Shown piece after piece: positions 42,101 to 49,722 of a stretch of 64,000 nucleotides of DNA. The position numbers were made by a program, and so were the translations under genes. How positions within the stretch are numbered: position 1 is the first letter of the stretch; each line of letters starts with the position of its first letter. Source of the stretch: Burkholderiales bacterium (GTDB lineage: Bacteria; Pseudomonadota; Gammaproteobacteria; Burkholderiales; Burkholderiaceae_C); the NCBI GenBank assembly GCA_017307855.1, contig JAFKGD010000002.1, forward strand, positions 248,001 to 312,000. The letters are read 5' to 3'. The notes under the pieces were generated by a model that made no database searches, had not been told where the DNA came from, and worked only from the letters and a program-made list of their open reading frames with translations.

Positions 42101-42443
42101 CGAATTCGCTGCCGTAGACCAGCCGGAAGTCGTGGCGCACGTAGCGGTGGCCGGGATGATGCTTCTCGAGTTGCTCCGCCAGGCGCGCGTAGTCCTTCAA
42201 TCCGCTCCAGGCGCGCACCACGCCGGCCAGCGAGCATTCGTCGGTGATGGCGAGCGCGTCGTAGCCCAGGTCCCAGGCCTGCCACACCAGCTCTTGCGGA
42301 TGGGAGGCGCCGCGCTGGAAGCTGAAGTTGCTGATGCAGTGAAGCTCGGCATGGCGTGGCAGATCGGCAGCGTGGTCGGCCAGCCGGGCGGGCTGCCATT
42401 CGACGCCGTTGCCGACGCGGGGCTTCTCGTGTGTTTCGGGCAT
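39114..42443 (-). CDS. dnaE2: Error-prone DNA polymerase DnaE2 (ImuC)
   Basis: This 1109-aa C-family polymerase has an N-terminal PHP domain (about 30-240, beginning ELHCISNFSF), a catalytic palm motif PDIDVDFEHERR near residue 430, and a C-terminal OB fold. It lacks the clamp/tau-binding tail of the replicative enzyme and is of the usual DnaE2 length. It does translesion synthesis with ImuA and ImuB after DNA damage. It follows imuB by 9 bp. Confidence 0.95.
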   Translation of the reverse strand: MPETHEKPRVGNGVEWQPARLADHAADLPRHAELHCISNFSFQRGASHPQELVWQAWDLGYDALAITDECSLAGVVRAWSGLKDYARLAEQLEKHHPGHRYVRHDFRLVYGSEFDFGDGRLVALVRDMAGWSGLCEFISAARMHSEKGSYDIGWERSDLSLLAGCQILFAPRRFVDDAGRAALIERLSMLQARFADRLWLAVEQPGLADDSLWLATLRQASEATGVRLVAAGGVQMHVRSRKPMQDVISAVRLGKPVADCGQALEPNAERHLRRRMMLARIYPRELMDETLKVIGACTFRLEELRPHYNFPEATVPEGMTPAFALRHLTWRGAHRRFEGKIPYKIRRSAKHELDLILTHGWEMFFLTVRDIVNFAEDKGILCQGRGSAANSIVCYCLGITAADPRKSHPLLERFISENRKDEPPDIDVDFEHERREEVIQYIYNKYGRQRAAIAAVVIGYRTRSAIRDVGMALNVPEPLIEAFAREHFWFDDTLAVDKLGALAQMTGIDLPRHTAALWLELVETLKGFPRHLSQHVGGFVLTEKKLTSLVPVENAAMKDRSIIQWDKDDLEDMGLLKIDVLALGMLTALRRCLDFRQALTGESMTLRQIPQDDDEKTFRMIRAADTVGVFQIESRAQMSMLPRLKPKVFYDLVVEVAIVRPGPIQGGMVHPYLRARALKPEQIEYEKTDTEKRLGLPSRLQKALKRTLGVPIFQEQVMEIAMLAANFTGAEADGLRRSMAAWKRKGGVERWRDRLIGGMRGNGYAPEFAERIFQQMLGFGEYGFPESHAFSFALLAWASSWLKCHEPDCFLAALLNSHPMGFYSPSQLIQDATRSGIEVRAADVSHSDWDCTLETASGTRCSVDGRPLRAVRVGLRLVGSFNKLAAERIVQARAQAPFADAEDLALRAALEPREMHALASADALASLSGHRRQQIWDAAAHKRPSRLLHDAPLGEAQLCLPAAPEGEEIVFDYAALGFTLRRHPLALLRERLGRRGIQSASDLAALRDGQRATACGIVTVRQQPQTANGTIFVTLEDETGPVNVIVWRRVREAQRDALLRSRLLAVRGTWQRDEASDGRVSHLVAERLVDLTPLLGRLGQQASKSRDFH

Positions 42444-42452
42444 GGCACGGGC

Positions 42453-43799
42453 TCAGGCGTAGTAGCCCTGCAGGAACCAGCGATGCGTGCGCACCGGCGG
42501 CGTGTCGAACAGGGGCGACTGCGGGTCGGCCGTATCGCCGCTGCATGTGGCGAGCGCCGATTCACGGTAGATGAACAGCAGACCGGACGAGGCGCTCTCG
42601 GCCACGTAGTAGTCGCGCCGTGGTGGCGCGGAGGACTCCCACCAGGCCGTGTGCACCTGCCAGGCCCGCGAGAGCAGACGCAGCGGCCTTCCGCGGTGAT
42701 GCGGGCGGTTGCCCCGCACGTCGAGCAACTCGGGGGCCGGCAGCAGCCAGGTGGGCAGCAGCGCGTCGGGCATGCAGGCGGCGGCATCGCGCAATGGACC
42801 TTGCCGCCGCCGCGCCGGCACCCAGCGCTGCATGCGTTCGGGCCGGTGGTCGTCGCCGGGCGCAGGCACGAGCACGTGCGATTCGCCCAGCCGCGTACTC
42901 ACACGCTCGACGAATTCGTGCAGCCGCTCGCCACGCACGTTGTCCTCGGGCAGCAGGCTGGTGCTGGCGCCGGCCCAGGCCACGGTGTCGATCGCACGCA
43001 GGCGCAGGTGATTGGCCGGCGCGGCCAGCGGCGTGCGCGCCAGCCGCTCGGCCAGCAGGCGGCGCAGATGGGCCATGTCCTGCGTGGGCCGGGCCGTGCG
43101 GATGTCGATGTGGTCGGTGGGCGGCAGCTCGACGCCGTCCAGCCGCTTGAGGTCGTGCGTCCATTCGAGCTGCACCGCCAGCGCGCCCTGCTGTCGCGCA
43201 CCCAGCCAGGCCTGCAGTTGGCCCAGCAGGCGCTGGGCGGCCCACATCAGTTCGGGGGCGGCCGTGGCCAGGGCGGGCAGCTCGACACGCACGTCGAAGG
43301 TTTGGGGCGCGGCGCACCAGTCGTAGCGCTCGGGCCGGCGGCCCCAGGCCGCGTCGAGCGCATCGAGCAGTTCGCCGCCGAAGCGCCGCGCCAGTCCGCC
43401 GCGCGGCAAGGCATGCAGGTCGCCCCAGGTGCGGCATCCCATGCGCTCGAGCAGCGTCAGGTGGGCCGCGGCGGCGTCGAGCGTGTCCAGCGGCAGGCCG
43501 CCAGGCAGGTCGCGAGGTTCGGCCTCGCCGCGCGCGGCCAGCCGCATCCGCGCCAGTGCGACGCGCGAGGTGGGCCCCCATGACCAGGCCCGCGGCGGCA
43601 GCAGGCCTTCGGGCTGCACGAGGCGACGCGCGAGCTGCGACCGCCCGCCCCACAGCGTGGTACTGGCAGCCACTTCGAGCAGCAGCGCATCGCCCAGCCG
43701 CGCCACGCGAGGCGTGAAGCGCAGGGCGTGCCACAGCCATGGCTCGCGCTCGTCGCGGCCGGCCTGTGCCTCAGGCGGCAGCAGTGCGATCCAGAGCAT
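42453..43799 (-). CDS. imuB: ImuB, inactive Y-family polymerase-like adaptor
   Basis: The product is 448 aa (ATG 43799, MLWIALLPPEA; an ATG at 43904 is possible). Y-family fold, but the catalytic acidic residues are absent: the N-terminus has no Asp at the usual site, and the motif equivalent to SxDE reads EVAASTT. This is typical of ImuB, which recruits DnaE2 to the clamp. It overlaps the end of imuA by 29 bp. Confidence 0.92.
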   Translation of the reverse strand: MLWIALLPPEAQAGRDEREPWLWHALRFTPRVARLGDALLLEVAASTTLWGGRSQLARRLVQPEGLLPPRAWSWGPTSRVALARMRLAARGEAEPRDLPGGLPLDTLDAAAAHLTLLERMGCRTWGDLHALPRGGLARRFGGELLDALDAAWGRRPERYDWCAAPQTFDVRVELPALATAAPELMWAAQRLLGQLQAWLGARQQGALAVQLEWTHDLKRLDGVELPPTDHIDIRTARPTQDMAHLRRLLAERLARTPLAAPANHLRLRAIDTVAWAGASTSLLPEDNVRGERLHEFVERVSTRLGESHVLVPAPGDDHRPERMQRWVPARRRQGPLRDAAACMPDALLPTWLLPAPELLDVRGNRPHHRGRPLRLLSRAWQVHTAWWESSAPPRRDYYVAESASSGLLFIYRESALATCSGDTADPQSPLFDTPPVRTHRWFLQGYYA

Positions 43800-44628
43800 G
43801 TGCGGCCCCTCGGGCAGCCAGGGGCACGGCCGCAGGCGCAATGGATCGCGCCGCGGCCGGCATCCCCAGAGCGACCGGCACGCCGGACAGGGCGATGGGT
43901 TCATGCGGCGGCCGCACGCGTGCCGGCTCTACCCGTGCCGGGGGCACGCCACGCGTAGCCAGCAGCGCCTGCAGGCGCGCGGCCCGCGCCGGCACGGGAA
44001 TCGGCTGCACGCACGGTGGCCCGCGTCGCTTGACGATGCGCACCTGAAGGCTGTCGCCATCGGTCTCCAGGGCCAGCCGCAGCCGTGCCGGCGAGCCGCC
44101 TGCCTCGGCCTGCAGCGGACGCAGCGCGAACAACAGGCGCGGCCGGTCCGACCCGGCCAGTTGCAGGCGGCGCATCGCGTCATCGCGCACATGCGGCTCG
44201 TGCGGCAGCCAGGCCAGCACGGCCGGCACGTCGGCACAGCGCAGGGCCTGCTCGGCGGCCCAGAGCCGCTCAGCCGGACGCTCGGCACGGATGCACAGCA
44301 GCCGGTCGGCCTGAAGGCCCTGGGCGGCCAGCGCGGGCGAGAATGGCGCGTGCGGTGGTGCCACCAGCACCACCGGCCCGCGCTGCTGGTCAAGGCTTTG
44401 AACCAGCGCGGGCAGCAGCAGTTGCCAGAACGGCTGGCCGGCCGAGGGTTGCAGCAGCTCGACCATGGCATCCAGCGGCCAGCCCCCACCTGGCAACTGC
44501 GCGTCGAGCGCGGCATGCCCGCTGGCCAGCACCGGCCCCGAACGAGAGGCCAGAGCCTGGCCGCGCCATACCGCGGCCAGGGGGCCGCTGGTGGCCTCCA
44601 GCGCGGAGATGGAACGGACGGCTGGCAC
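43771..44628 (-). CDS. imuA: ImuA, RecA-like SOS mutagenesis protein
   Basis: The product is about 285 aa with the GTG start at 44628 (AGGGG 8-9 nt upstream). The frame is open back to 44706, but that extension is encoded by the LexA box itself (44669-44690), so it must be non-coding. The RecA/SulA-like fold includes SGHAALDAQLPGGGWPLDA near residue 35. It is the first gene of the imuA-imuB-dnaE2 operon for damage-induced mutagenesis. Confidence 0.88.
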   Translation of the reverse strand: MPAVRSISALEATSGPLAAVWRGQALASRSGPVLASGHAALDAQLPGGGWPLDAMVELLQPSAGQPFWQLLLPALVQSLDQQRGPVVLVAPPHAPFSPALAAQGLQADRLLCIRAERPAERLWAAEQALRCADVPAVLAWLPHEPHVRDDAMRRLQLAGSDRPRLLFALRPLQAEAGGSPARLRLALETDGDSLQVRIVKRRGPPCVQPIPVPARAARLQALLATRGVPPARVEPARVRPPHEPIALSGVPVALGMPAAARSIAPAAVPLAARGAAHALDRTAAA

Positions 44629-44668
44629 GGGCAGATCCCCTTTTTCTAGTGGTTGGTCTGGCGGCAGA

Positions 44669-44690
44669 ATACTGTATTTATGTACAGTAT
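44669..44690. promoter_or_regulatory. LexA (SOS) box of the imuA-imuB-dnaE2 operon
   Basis: The sequence has CTGT (44672-44675), 8 bp, then ACAG (44684-44687), with matching flanks ATA/TAT, giving a near-perfect match to the enterobacterial-type SOS box. It lies 41-62 bp upstream of the imuA GTG. It may also affect the divergent ABC transporter gene (start 44793), about 100 bp away. Confidence 0.92.
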
Positions 44691-44792
44691 TCAATGCCAT
44701 TTCCACCCGCCTTGATCGGGCCGGGGTTATCGGCGGCGGCGGCCCGACCTGTCACGCCGAAGGTCTAACATGGCGCCCCTCCAGGAGACCCC

Positions 44793-46655
44793 GTGCCCTA
44801 TCGCTTCTTCGAAAACCGCATCCCCCCCTACCCGCCCGGCGAGCCGGTTCCGCCGCCCAAGGGCTTCATCGCCTTCGTGTGGGCCTGTACCCAGGGCACC
44901 CGCGGCTACGTGGCCGGGCTGGCCCTGCTGTCGGCCGCCATCGCCGCCTACGAGGCCTTCCTGTTCGCGGCGCTGGGCAAGCTGGTGGACTGGCTCGTGC
45001 AGGTGCCTGCCGGCGAACTGTGGGCCGAGCGCGGCGGCATGCTCACGGTGCTGATCGCTGTGCTGCTGGGCAGCACGGTGATCGTGGCGCTGCAGACCAT
45101 CGTCAAGCACCAGGCGCTGGCCATCAATTTCCCGATGCGGCTGCGCTGGAACTTCCACCGGCTGATGTTGGGCCAGAGCATGTCGTTCTATGCCGACGAG
45201 TTCGCCGGCCGCATCACCACCAAGGTGATGCAGACGGCCCTGGGCGTGCGCGACATGATCTTCACCAGCACCGACGTGCTGGTGGGCATCGGCGTGTACT
45301 TCATCACGATCGTGGTGCTGGCCGGCGGGTTCGACCTGCGCCTCGTCATCCCGTTCGCGGCCTGGGCCGTGCTCTACGGCCTGTCGGTGGCGTACTTCGT
45401 GCCGCGCCTGGGCAAGGTGAGCCGCGCGCAGGCCGATGCGCGCTCGATGATGACGGGCCGCATCACCGACGCGTACACCAACATCTCCACCGTCAAGCTG
45501 TTCTCGCACACACACCGCGAAGCCAGCTTTGCGCGCGCGGCCATGCAGGACTTCACGCAGACCGGCTACAAGCAGATGCGCCTGGTCAGCAGCTTCGAGA
45601 TCGTCAACCATGCGCTTGTGGTGGCGCTGATCCTGTCATCGGGCGGCGCCGCGCTGTGGCTGTGGCAGCAGGGCCTGGTGGGCATCGGCGCGGTGGCCGC
45701 CGTCACCGCCATGGCGCTGCGCATCAGCGGCATGTCGCACTGGATCATGTGGGAGATGACCAGTCTGTTCGAGAACGTGGGCACGGTGCAGGACGGCATC
45801 AACACCCTCACGCGACCGCGTGCCGTGGTCGATGCGCCGGATGCGAAGGCTCTCACCGTGCCGCGCGGCGAGGTGAAGTTCGACGACGTGAGCTTCCGCT
45901 ATGGCGAGGCCGGTCCGCGCGTGATCGACCGGCTGCAACTCACCGTCAAGCCCGGCGAGAAGATCGGCCTGATCGGCCGCTCGGGCGCGGGCAAGTCCAC
46001 GCTGGTCAACCTGCTGCTGCGCTTCCACGACGTGGAAAGCGGCCGCGTGCTGATCGACGGCCAGGACATCGCGCACGTCACGCAGGACAGCCTGCGCGCG
46101 CACATCGGCATGGTCACGCAGGACACTTCGCTGCTGCACCGCTCGATGCGCGACAACATCGTCTACGGCCGCCCCGACGCGAACGACGCCGACATGGAAG
46201 TGGCTGCGCAACGCGCCGAGGCGCACGATTTCATCCAGGGCCTGTCGGATCTGAAAGGCCGCACCGGTTACGACGCGCACGTGGGCGAACGCGGCGTCAA
46301 GCTCTCAGGCGGCCAGCGCCAGCGCGTGGCCATCGCGCGTGTGATGCTGAAAGACGCGCCCATCCTGCTGCTCGACGAAGCCACCAGCGCGCTCGACTCC
46401 GAAGTCGAGGCGGCGATCCAGGCCAGCCTGGTTACGTTGATGGAGGGCAAGACCGTGATCGCCATCGCGCACCGGCTCTCCACCATCGCGGCGATGGACC
46501 GGCTCATCGTGCTCGACGCCGGCCGCATCGTCGAGGAAGGCGACCACCGCAGCCTGCTGGCGCAGGGCGGCCTGTACGCGCGCCTGTGGGCGCACCAGAG
46601 CGGCGGGTTCCTGGGCGAGGAAGAGGATCAGGACGACGTGGCCACGGCAGGCTGA
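44793..46655 (+). CDS. ABC exporter (fused permease and ATPase)
   Basis: The product is 620 aa with a GTG start. The N-terminal half has six membrane segments (about 30-310). The ATPase has Walker A GRSGAGKST at 395-403, signature LSGGQ near 504, and Walker B ILLLDEATSALDSE near 526. It belongs to the MsbA/multidrug-type homodimeric exporters; the substrate (lipid, drug or peptide) cannot be told. It is divergent from imuA. Confidence 0.9.
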   Translation: MPYRFFENRIPPYPPGEPVPPPKGFIAFVWACTQGTRGYVAGLALLSAAIAAYEAFLFAALGKLVDWLVQVPAGELWAERGGMLTVLIAVLLGSTVIVALQTIVKHQALAINFPMRLRWNFHRLMLGQSMSFYADEFAGRITTKVMQTALGVRDMIFTSTDVLVGIGVYFITIVVLAGGFDLRLVIPFAAWAVLYGLSVAYFVPRLGKVSRAQADARSMMTGRITDAYTNISTVKLFSHTHREASFARAAMQDFTQTGYKQMRLVSSFEIVNHALVVALILSSGGAALWLWQQGLVGIGAVAAVTAMALRISGMSHWIMWEMTSLFENVGTVQDGINTLTRPRAVVDAPDAKALTVPRGEVKFDDVSFRYGEAGPRVIDRLQLTVKPGEKIGLIGRSGAGKSTLVNLLLRFHDVESGRVLIDGQDIAHVTQDSLRAHIGMVTQDTSLLHRSMRDNIVYGRPDANDADMEVAAQRAEAHDFIQGLSDLKGRTGYDAHVGERGVKLSGGQRQRVAIARVMLKDAPILLLDEATSALDSEVEAAIQASLVTLMEGKTVIAIAHRLSTIAAMDRLIVLDAGRIVEEGDHRSLLAQGGLYARLWAHQSGGFLGEEEDQDDVATAG

Positions 46656-46805
46656 GGCGCTGCCCTTCCGGCGGGCGCGCAAGGTGTACGCCAACGGCTG
46701 ACACGCACACAGGGTGTGCACCGTCGGCGCACCGGGTGGCCGGCCCCTTAGAGTGGTGCTAGACCGCTTGCCGTACAACACGTACAACGATCCGGAGGCA
46801 TTGCC

Positions 46806-47495
46806 ATGGCCCTGTCCAACTCTCACCCTGCACCCGCCAATGACGCCGCACCCGTGCGCCGCCGGCCGCGCCATTTCTCGATGGTGCGCGACTTCCACCT
46901 GGCGGACTTCTTCACGCTGGGCAATGCGGCATGCGGCGTCGCGGCGATCTTCGTCGCCATGCTGGCCCTGGCGAGCGGCATCGCCGGGCCCGATCCGCGC
47001 CTGCTGTTGATCGCAGCCGCCTTCGCACCGGCGGCGTTTATCTTCGACGTGCTCGACGGCCGCATCGCGCGCTGGCGCCAGCAGCATTCGGCCCTGGGGC
47101 GCGAGCTGGATTCACTGGCGGACGTGATCTCGTTCGGTGTAGCGCCGGCCACCCTCGCCTTCGCGGCCGGCATGCAGGGCGGATGGGATGCCGTGGTGCT
47201 TGCTTATTTCGTGTGCTGCGGCGTGAGCCGGCTGGCGCGCTTCAACGTGACGGCCGAGGCGCTGGCCGGCGAGGACGCGGGCGGCAAGGTGAAGTACTTC
47301 GAAGGCACGCCCATCCCGACCAGCGTGCTGCTCACCGGCCTGCTGGCCATCGCCGCCTGGCAAGGGCGCGTGGGCGATCAGCTCTGGGGCGGCAGCTGGT
47401 CGCTGCTGGGCTGGCAGTTGCACCCGATGGTGCTGCTGTTCGCGCTGTCGGGCTCGCTGATGATCAGCAAGACGATCCGCATTCCGAAGTTCTGA
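46806..47495 (+). CDS. pssA: CDP-alcohol phosphatidyltransferase (phosphatidylserine synthase-like)
   Basis: The product is 229 aa. The CDP-alcohol phosphotransferase signature DG-x2-AR-x8-G-x3-D-x3-D is complete (DGRIARWRQQHSALGRELDSLAD near residues 81-103). It has several membrane segments and FVMLTGL-type hydrophobic stretches. It most likely makes phosphatidylserine from CDP-diacylglycerol, though phosphatidylcholine synthase-like use is possible. Upstream (46705-46719) lies a GCACAC-AGG-GTGTGC dyad of unknown use. A strong terminator follows. Confidence 0.85.
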   Translation: MALSNSHPAPANDAAPVRRRPRHFSMVRDFHLADFFTLGNAACGVAAIFVAMLALASGIAGPDPRLLLIAAAFAPAAFIFDVLDGRIARWRQQHSALGRELDSLADVISFGVAPATLAFAAGMQGGWDAVVLAYFVCCGVSRLARFNVTAEALAGEDAGGKVKYFEGTPIPTSVLLTGLLAIAAWQGRVGDQLWGGSWSLLGWQLHPMVLLFALSGSLMISKTIRIPKF

Positions 47496-47506
47496 AGCCA
47501 GGGCCT

Positions 47507-47543
47507 GAATCCGCCGCGCGCAGTGCATGCGCCCGGCGGATTC
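47507..47543 (+). terminator. Stem-loop terminator after pssA
   Basis: GAATCCGCCG (47507-47516) and CGGCGGATTC (47534-47543) form a perfect 10-bp stem with a loop that itself can pair partly, followed by TCTTTG. It is placed 11 bp after the pssA stop. Confidence 0.75.
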
Positions 47544-47563
47544 TCTTTGTCCGGGTGTAGTTA

Positions 47564-47594
47564 TTTTCATGGAACTACAATAGTTCCATGAAAA
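47564..47594. promoter_or_regulatory. Perfect 31-bp operator overlapping the Rrf2 start codon
   Basis: TTTTCATGGAACTA and TAGTTCCATGAAAA are perfect 14-bp inverted arms separated by CAA. The right arm contains the ATG (47588) of the Rrf2 gene, and the left arm contains the upstream sequence mirroring it. Such a long perfect dyad is almost certainly the binding site of the Rrf2 protein itself, giving tight autorepression of the regulator-oxidoreductase operon. Confidence 0.8.
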
Positions 47595-48067
47595 GAGACA
47601 GCCGACTCTCCGGCGTTCTGCACTGCCTGCTGCACATGGCCGAGCAGCCGGGGCCCGTCACCTCCGAGTGGCTGGCCCAGGCCATGCAGACCAACCCCGT
47701 CGTCGTGCGCCGCCTGATGGCCGGCCTCAGGGAGGCGGGCTTCGTTGCCTCGGCCAAGGGTCATGGCGGGGGCTGGGTGATCAGCTGTCCGCTGGAGCAC
47801 ATCACGATGCGCGACATCCACGAGGCCGTCGGCGCGCCCGAGCTGCTGGCCGTAGGACACCGCGAGGAGAGCCCCGGCTGCCTGGTCGAGCAGGCGGTCA
47901 ACGCCTCGCTCGGGCAGGCCTACGACGACGCGCGCGCGCTCATCCTGGAACAGCTGTCTCAGGTGACGCTGGCCGAACTGTCGCGCGACTTCCACCGCCG
48001 CTTCGCGCAACGCGGCGCCCACACGCAGGAGAGCTTCCATGCCCACGCCCACCCCTCCGATGTTTGA
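47588..48067 (+). CDS. Rrf2-family transcriptional regulator
   Basis: This 159-aa winged-helix protein (TSEWLAQAMQTNPVVVRRLM recognition region, then a wing with KGHGGGWVIS). It has one Cys (about residue 98, ESPGCLVEQ) rather than the three-Cys cluster of Fe-S sensors such as IscR/NsrR, so it may respond to thiol state or a ligand, like the YwnA/Rrf2 type. It overlaps the next gene by 29 bp. Confidence 0.88.
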   Translation: MKRDSRLSGVLHCLLHMAEQPGPVTSEWLAQAMQTNPVVVRRLMAGLREAGFVASAKGHGGGWVISCPLEHITMRDIHEAVGAPELLAVGHREESPGCLVEQAVNASLGQAYDDARALILEQLSQVTLAELSRDFHRRFAQRGAHTQESFHAHAHPSDV

Positions 48068-48959
48068 CGCCGCCATCATCGGCGGCAGCTATGCCGGCAT
48101 CTCGGCGGCGATGCAACTGGCCCGCGGCCACCGGCGGATTGCCGTGTTCGACGCCGGCCAGCGCCGCAACCGCTTCGCCTCGCATTCGCACGGTTTCCTC
48201 GGCCAGGACGGCCGCCCGCCCGCCGACATCGCACGCGATGCGCGCGAGCAGTTGCTGCGCTACCCGACGGTGACGTGGATCGATGCCGCCGTGACCGCCG
48301 TCAGCGGCACCGCAGGTGAGTTCGTGCTGCAGGACGACGGGGACGGCACGCACCGCGCCGCACGCGTGCTGCTGGCCACTGGCGTGGTGGATCACCTGCC
48401 CGACGTGCCGGGACTGCGCGAACGCTGGGGCCGCTCGGTCTTCCACTGTCCCTATTGCCATGGATACGAATTGGGCCGCCGCGCCATAGGCGTCCTGGCC
48501 ACGGGACCGATGTCGCTGCACCAGGCCCAGTTGCTGCCCGAATGGGGCGCGGTCACGTTCTTCCTGAACGGCGCGATCGAGCTCACGCCCGAGCAGTCGG
48601 CCGAGCTCGCGGCGCGCGGTGTGACAGTCGAGCCCGTGCCGGTGCGTGCGCTGTCCGGCCCTGACGCTGGCGACGTGACGGTGGAGCTGCAGGACGGCCG
48701 CTCGGTGACGCTGGCCGGCCTGTTCACCACCAGCCGGACCGAGCCCCAGGGCACACTGGCGCAGCAGTTGGGTTGCGAGCATGAAGACAGCCCGGTCGGC
48801 CGCTTCGTGCGGACGGATGCAATGAAGGCGACCAGCGTGGCCGGCGTATTCGCGTGCGGTGATGCCGGCCGTGCCATGGGCAACGTGGCGCTGGCCGTGG
48901 GCGATGGCGCGCTGGCTGGTGCCGGCGTGCACCGCTCGCTGGTGCTCGGGCTGGGTTGA
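48039..48959 (+). CDS. Thioredoxin-reductase-like FAD/NAD(P) oxidoreductase
   Basis: The product is 306 aa (ATG 48039, or ATG 48060 at MFDAAIIGGSYAG). The N-terminal FAD-binding GGSYAG, the redox-active-looking CPYCHGYE near residue 145, and the C-terminal ACGDAG motif (about 270) define the thioredoxin reductase-like class II flavoprotein family. The active-site C-x2-C is followed by H, as in homologues often regulated by Rrf2. Probably a disulfide or flavin reductase controlled by the preceding gene. Confidence 0.85.
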   Translation: MPTPTPPMFDAAIIGGSYAGISAAMQLARGHRRIAVFDAGQRRNRFASHSHGFLGQDGRPPADIARDAREQLLRYPTVTWIDAAVTAVSGTAGEFVLQDDGDGTHRAARVLLATGVVDHLPDVPGLRERWGRSVFHCPYCHGYELGRRAIGVLATGPMSLHQAQLLPEWGAVTFFLNGAIELTPEQSAELAARGVTVEPVPVRALSGPDAGDVTVELQDGRSVTLAGLFTTSRTEPQGTLAQQLGCEHEDSPVGRFVRTDAMKATSVAGVFACGDAGRAMGNVALAVGDGALAGAGVHRSLVLGLG

Positions 48960-48963
48960 GCCT

Positions 48964-49335
48964 TCAGTCGAGCGGCCGCGGCAGCAGCTTGCGCAGCGCC
49001 GCCAGTTCGACGGGCTTGCGCAGGAAGTGATCGCACAGCTGGATGGTGCCGGCCGCGCGGTCGGACTTGTCGCCCCAGCCGGTCATCGCAATGAGCACGA
49101 TTTCGTGGCCGAACTCTTCGCGCAGGCGGCGCGCCAGCTCGAGCCCGTCCATGCCCGGCATGGCGATGTCCAGCAGCACGCAGTGCGGGCGGCGCTCCGC
49201 GGCCAGCTTCAGGGCGTGTTCACCTCCGGTGGCGACGCGGACGGTGTAGCCGTCCATGGCGATGGCTTCTGCCATCACCTGGGCGGCATCGATCACGTCG
49301 TCGACCACCAACACTTGCACTTCTTCGTTCGTCAC
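48964..49335 (-). CDS. Receiver-only response regulator
   Basis: The product is about 123 aa (GTG 49335, AAGGAG upstream). A single REC domain has an acidic pair VVDD near residue 11, phospho-acceptor Asp in VLLDIAMPGMDGLE, and conserved Lys in HFLRKPVE. There is no output domain; it likely acts by protein contact, CheY-like. It has no kinase neighbour. It ends 5 bp from the convergent oxidoreductase gene. Confidence 0.85.
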   Translation of the reverse strand: MTNEEVQVLVVDDVIDAAQVMAEAIAMDGYTVRVATGGEHALKLAAERRPHCVLLDIAMPGMDGLELARRLREEFGHEIVLIAMTGWGDKSDRAAGTIQLCDHFLRKPVELAALRKLLPRPLD

Positions 49336-49478
49336 CGAGCTCGGCTCCTTGGGTTCGGGCGAGTTTATCGGTGCCCGGGGCCTGCCGGAGCGCGCATGAG
49401 CGTAGTCGCGGCTCCGTCCTACGCGTGGCATCGCGTCCAGCGTCGGGCGGGCCGGCGCCCGTTCCGGAACAGCCCCTG

Positions 49479-49697
49479 TCAGGGCAAACGGCGGATGTCT
49501 GCGGTGGGCGAAACCGCGCTCTCATGGAACAGGTCGAACAGGTACTGCTCGAGTTCGTCCTCGCCCACGAAGTCCGGGATCACGAAGCCTGCCGGTGCCC
49601 GCTTGCCGTCGGTGCCGACCGAGCGGACATCCCAGCGCGTGCCCTGCCGTTCGATGGCGACGATGCGTCCGAAGACATTGAAACGATGGACGGCCAT
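49479..49697 (-). CDS. Small DUF7661-like protein
   Basis: The product is 72 aa, starting MAVHRFNVFGRIVAIERQGT and containing FVIPDFVGEDELEQYLFDLF. This matches in pattern the small conserved proteins (about 70 aa) of the DUF7661 type. It lies 25 bp after the TPM gene on the same strand, so it is probably the last gene of the lemA operon. Function unknown. Confidence 0.65.
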   Translation of the reverse strand: MAVHRFNVFGRIVAIERQGTRWDVRSVGTDGKRAPAGFVIPDFVGEDELEQYLFDLFHESAVSPTADIRRLP

Positions 49698-49722
49698 GTA
49701 CAGATCCAGACGACCTTGCGCG

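Noticed and set aside
40434-43583. 1049-codon open frame on the plus strand
   Set aside because: It runs antisense through dnaE2 and imuB, both with clear family motifs. Its translation is His/Arg/Gln-rich low-complexity sequence typical of the antisense frame of GC-rich genes.
44465-46762. 765-codon open frame on the plus strand overlapping the ABC exporter
   Set aside because: It lies in another frame of the exporter gene and has Arg/Ala/His-rich composition with no domain; the overlapping exporter has all ABC motifs.
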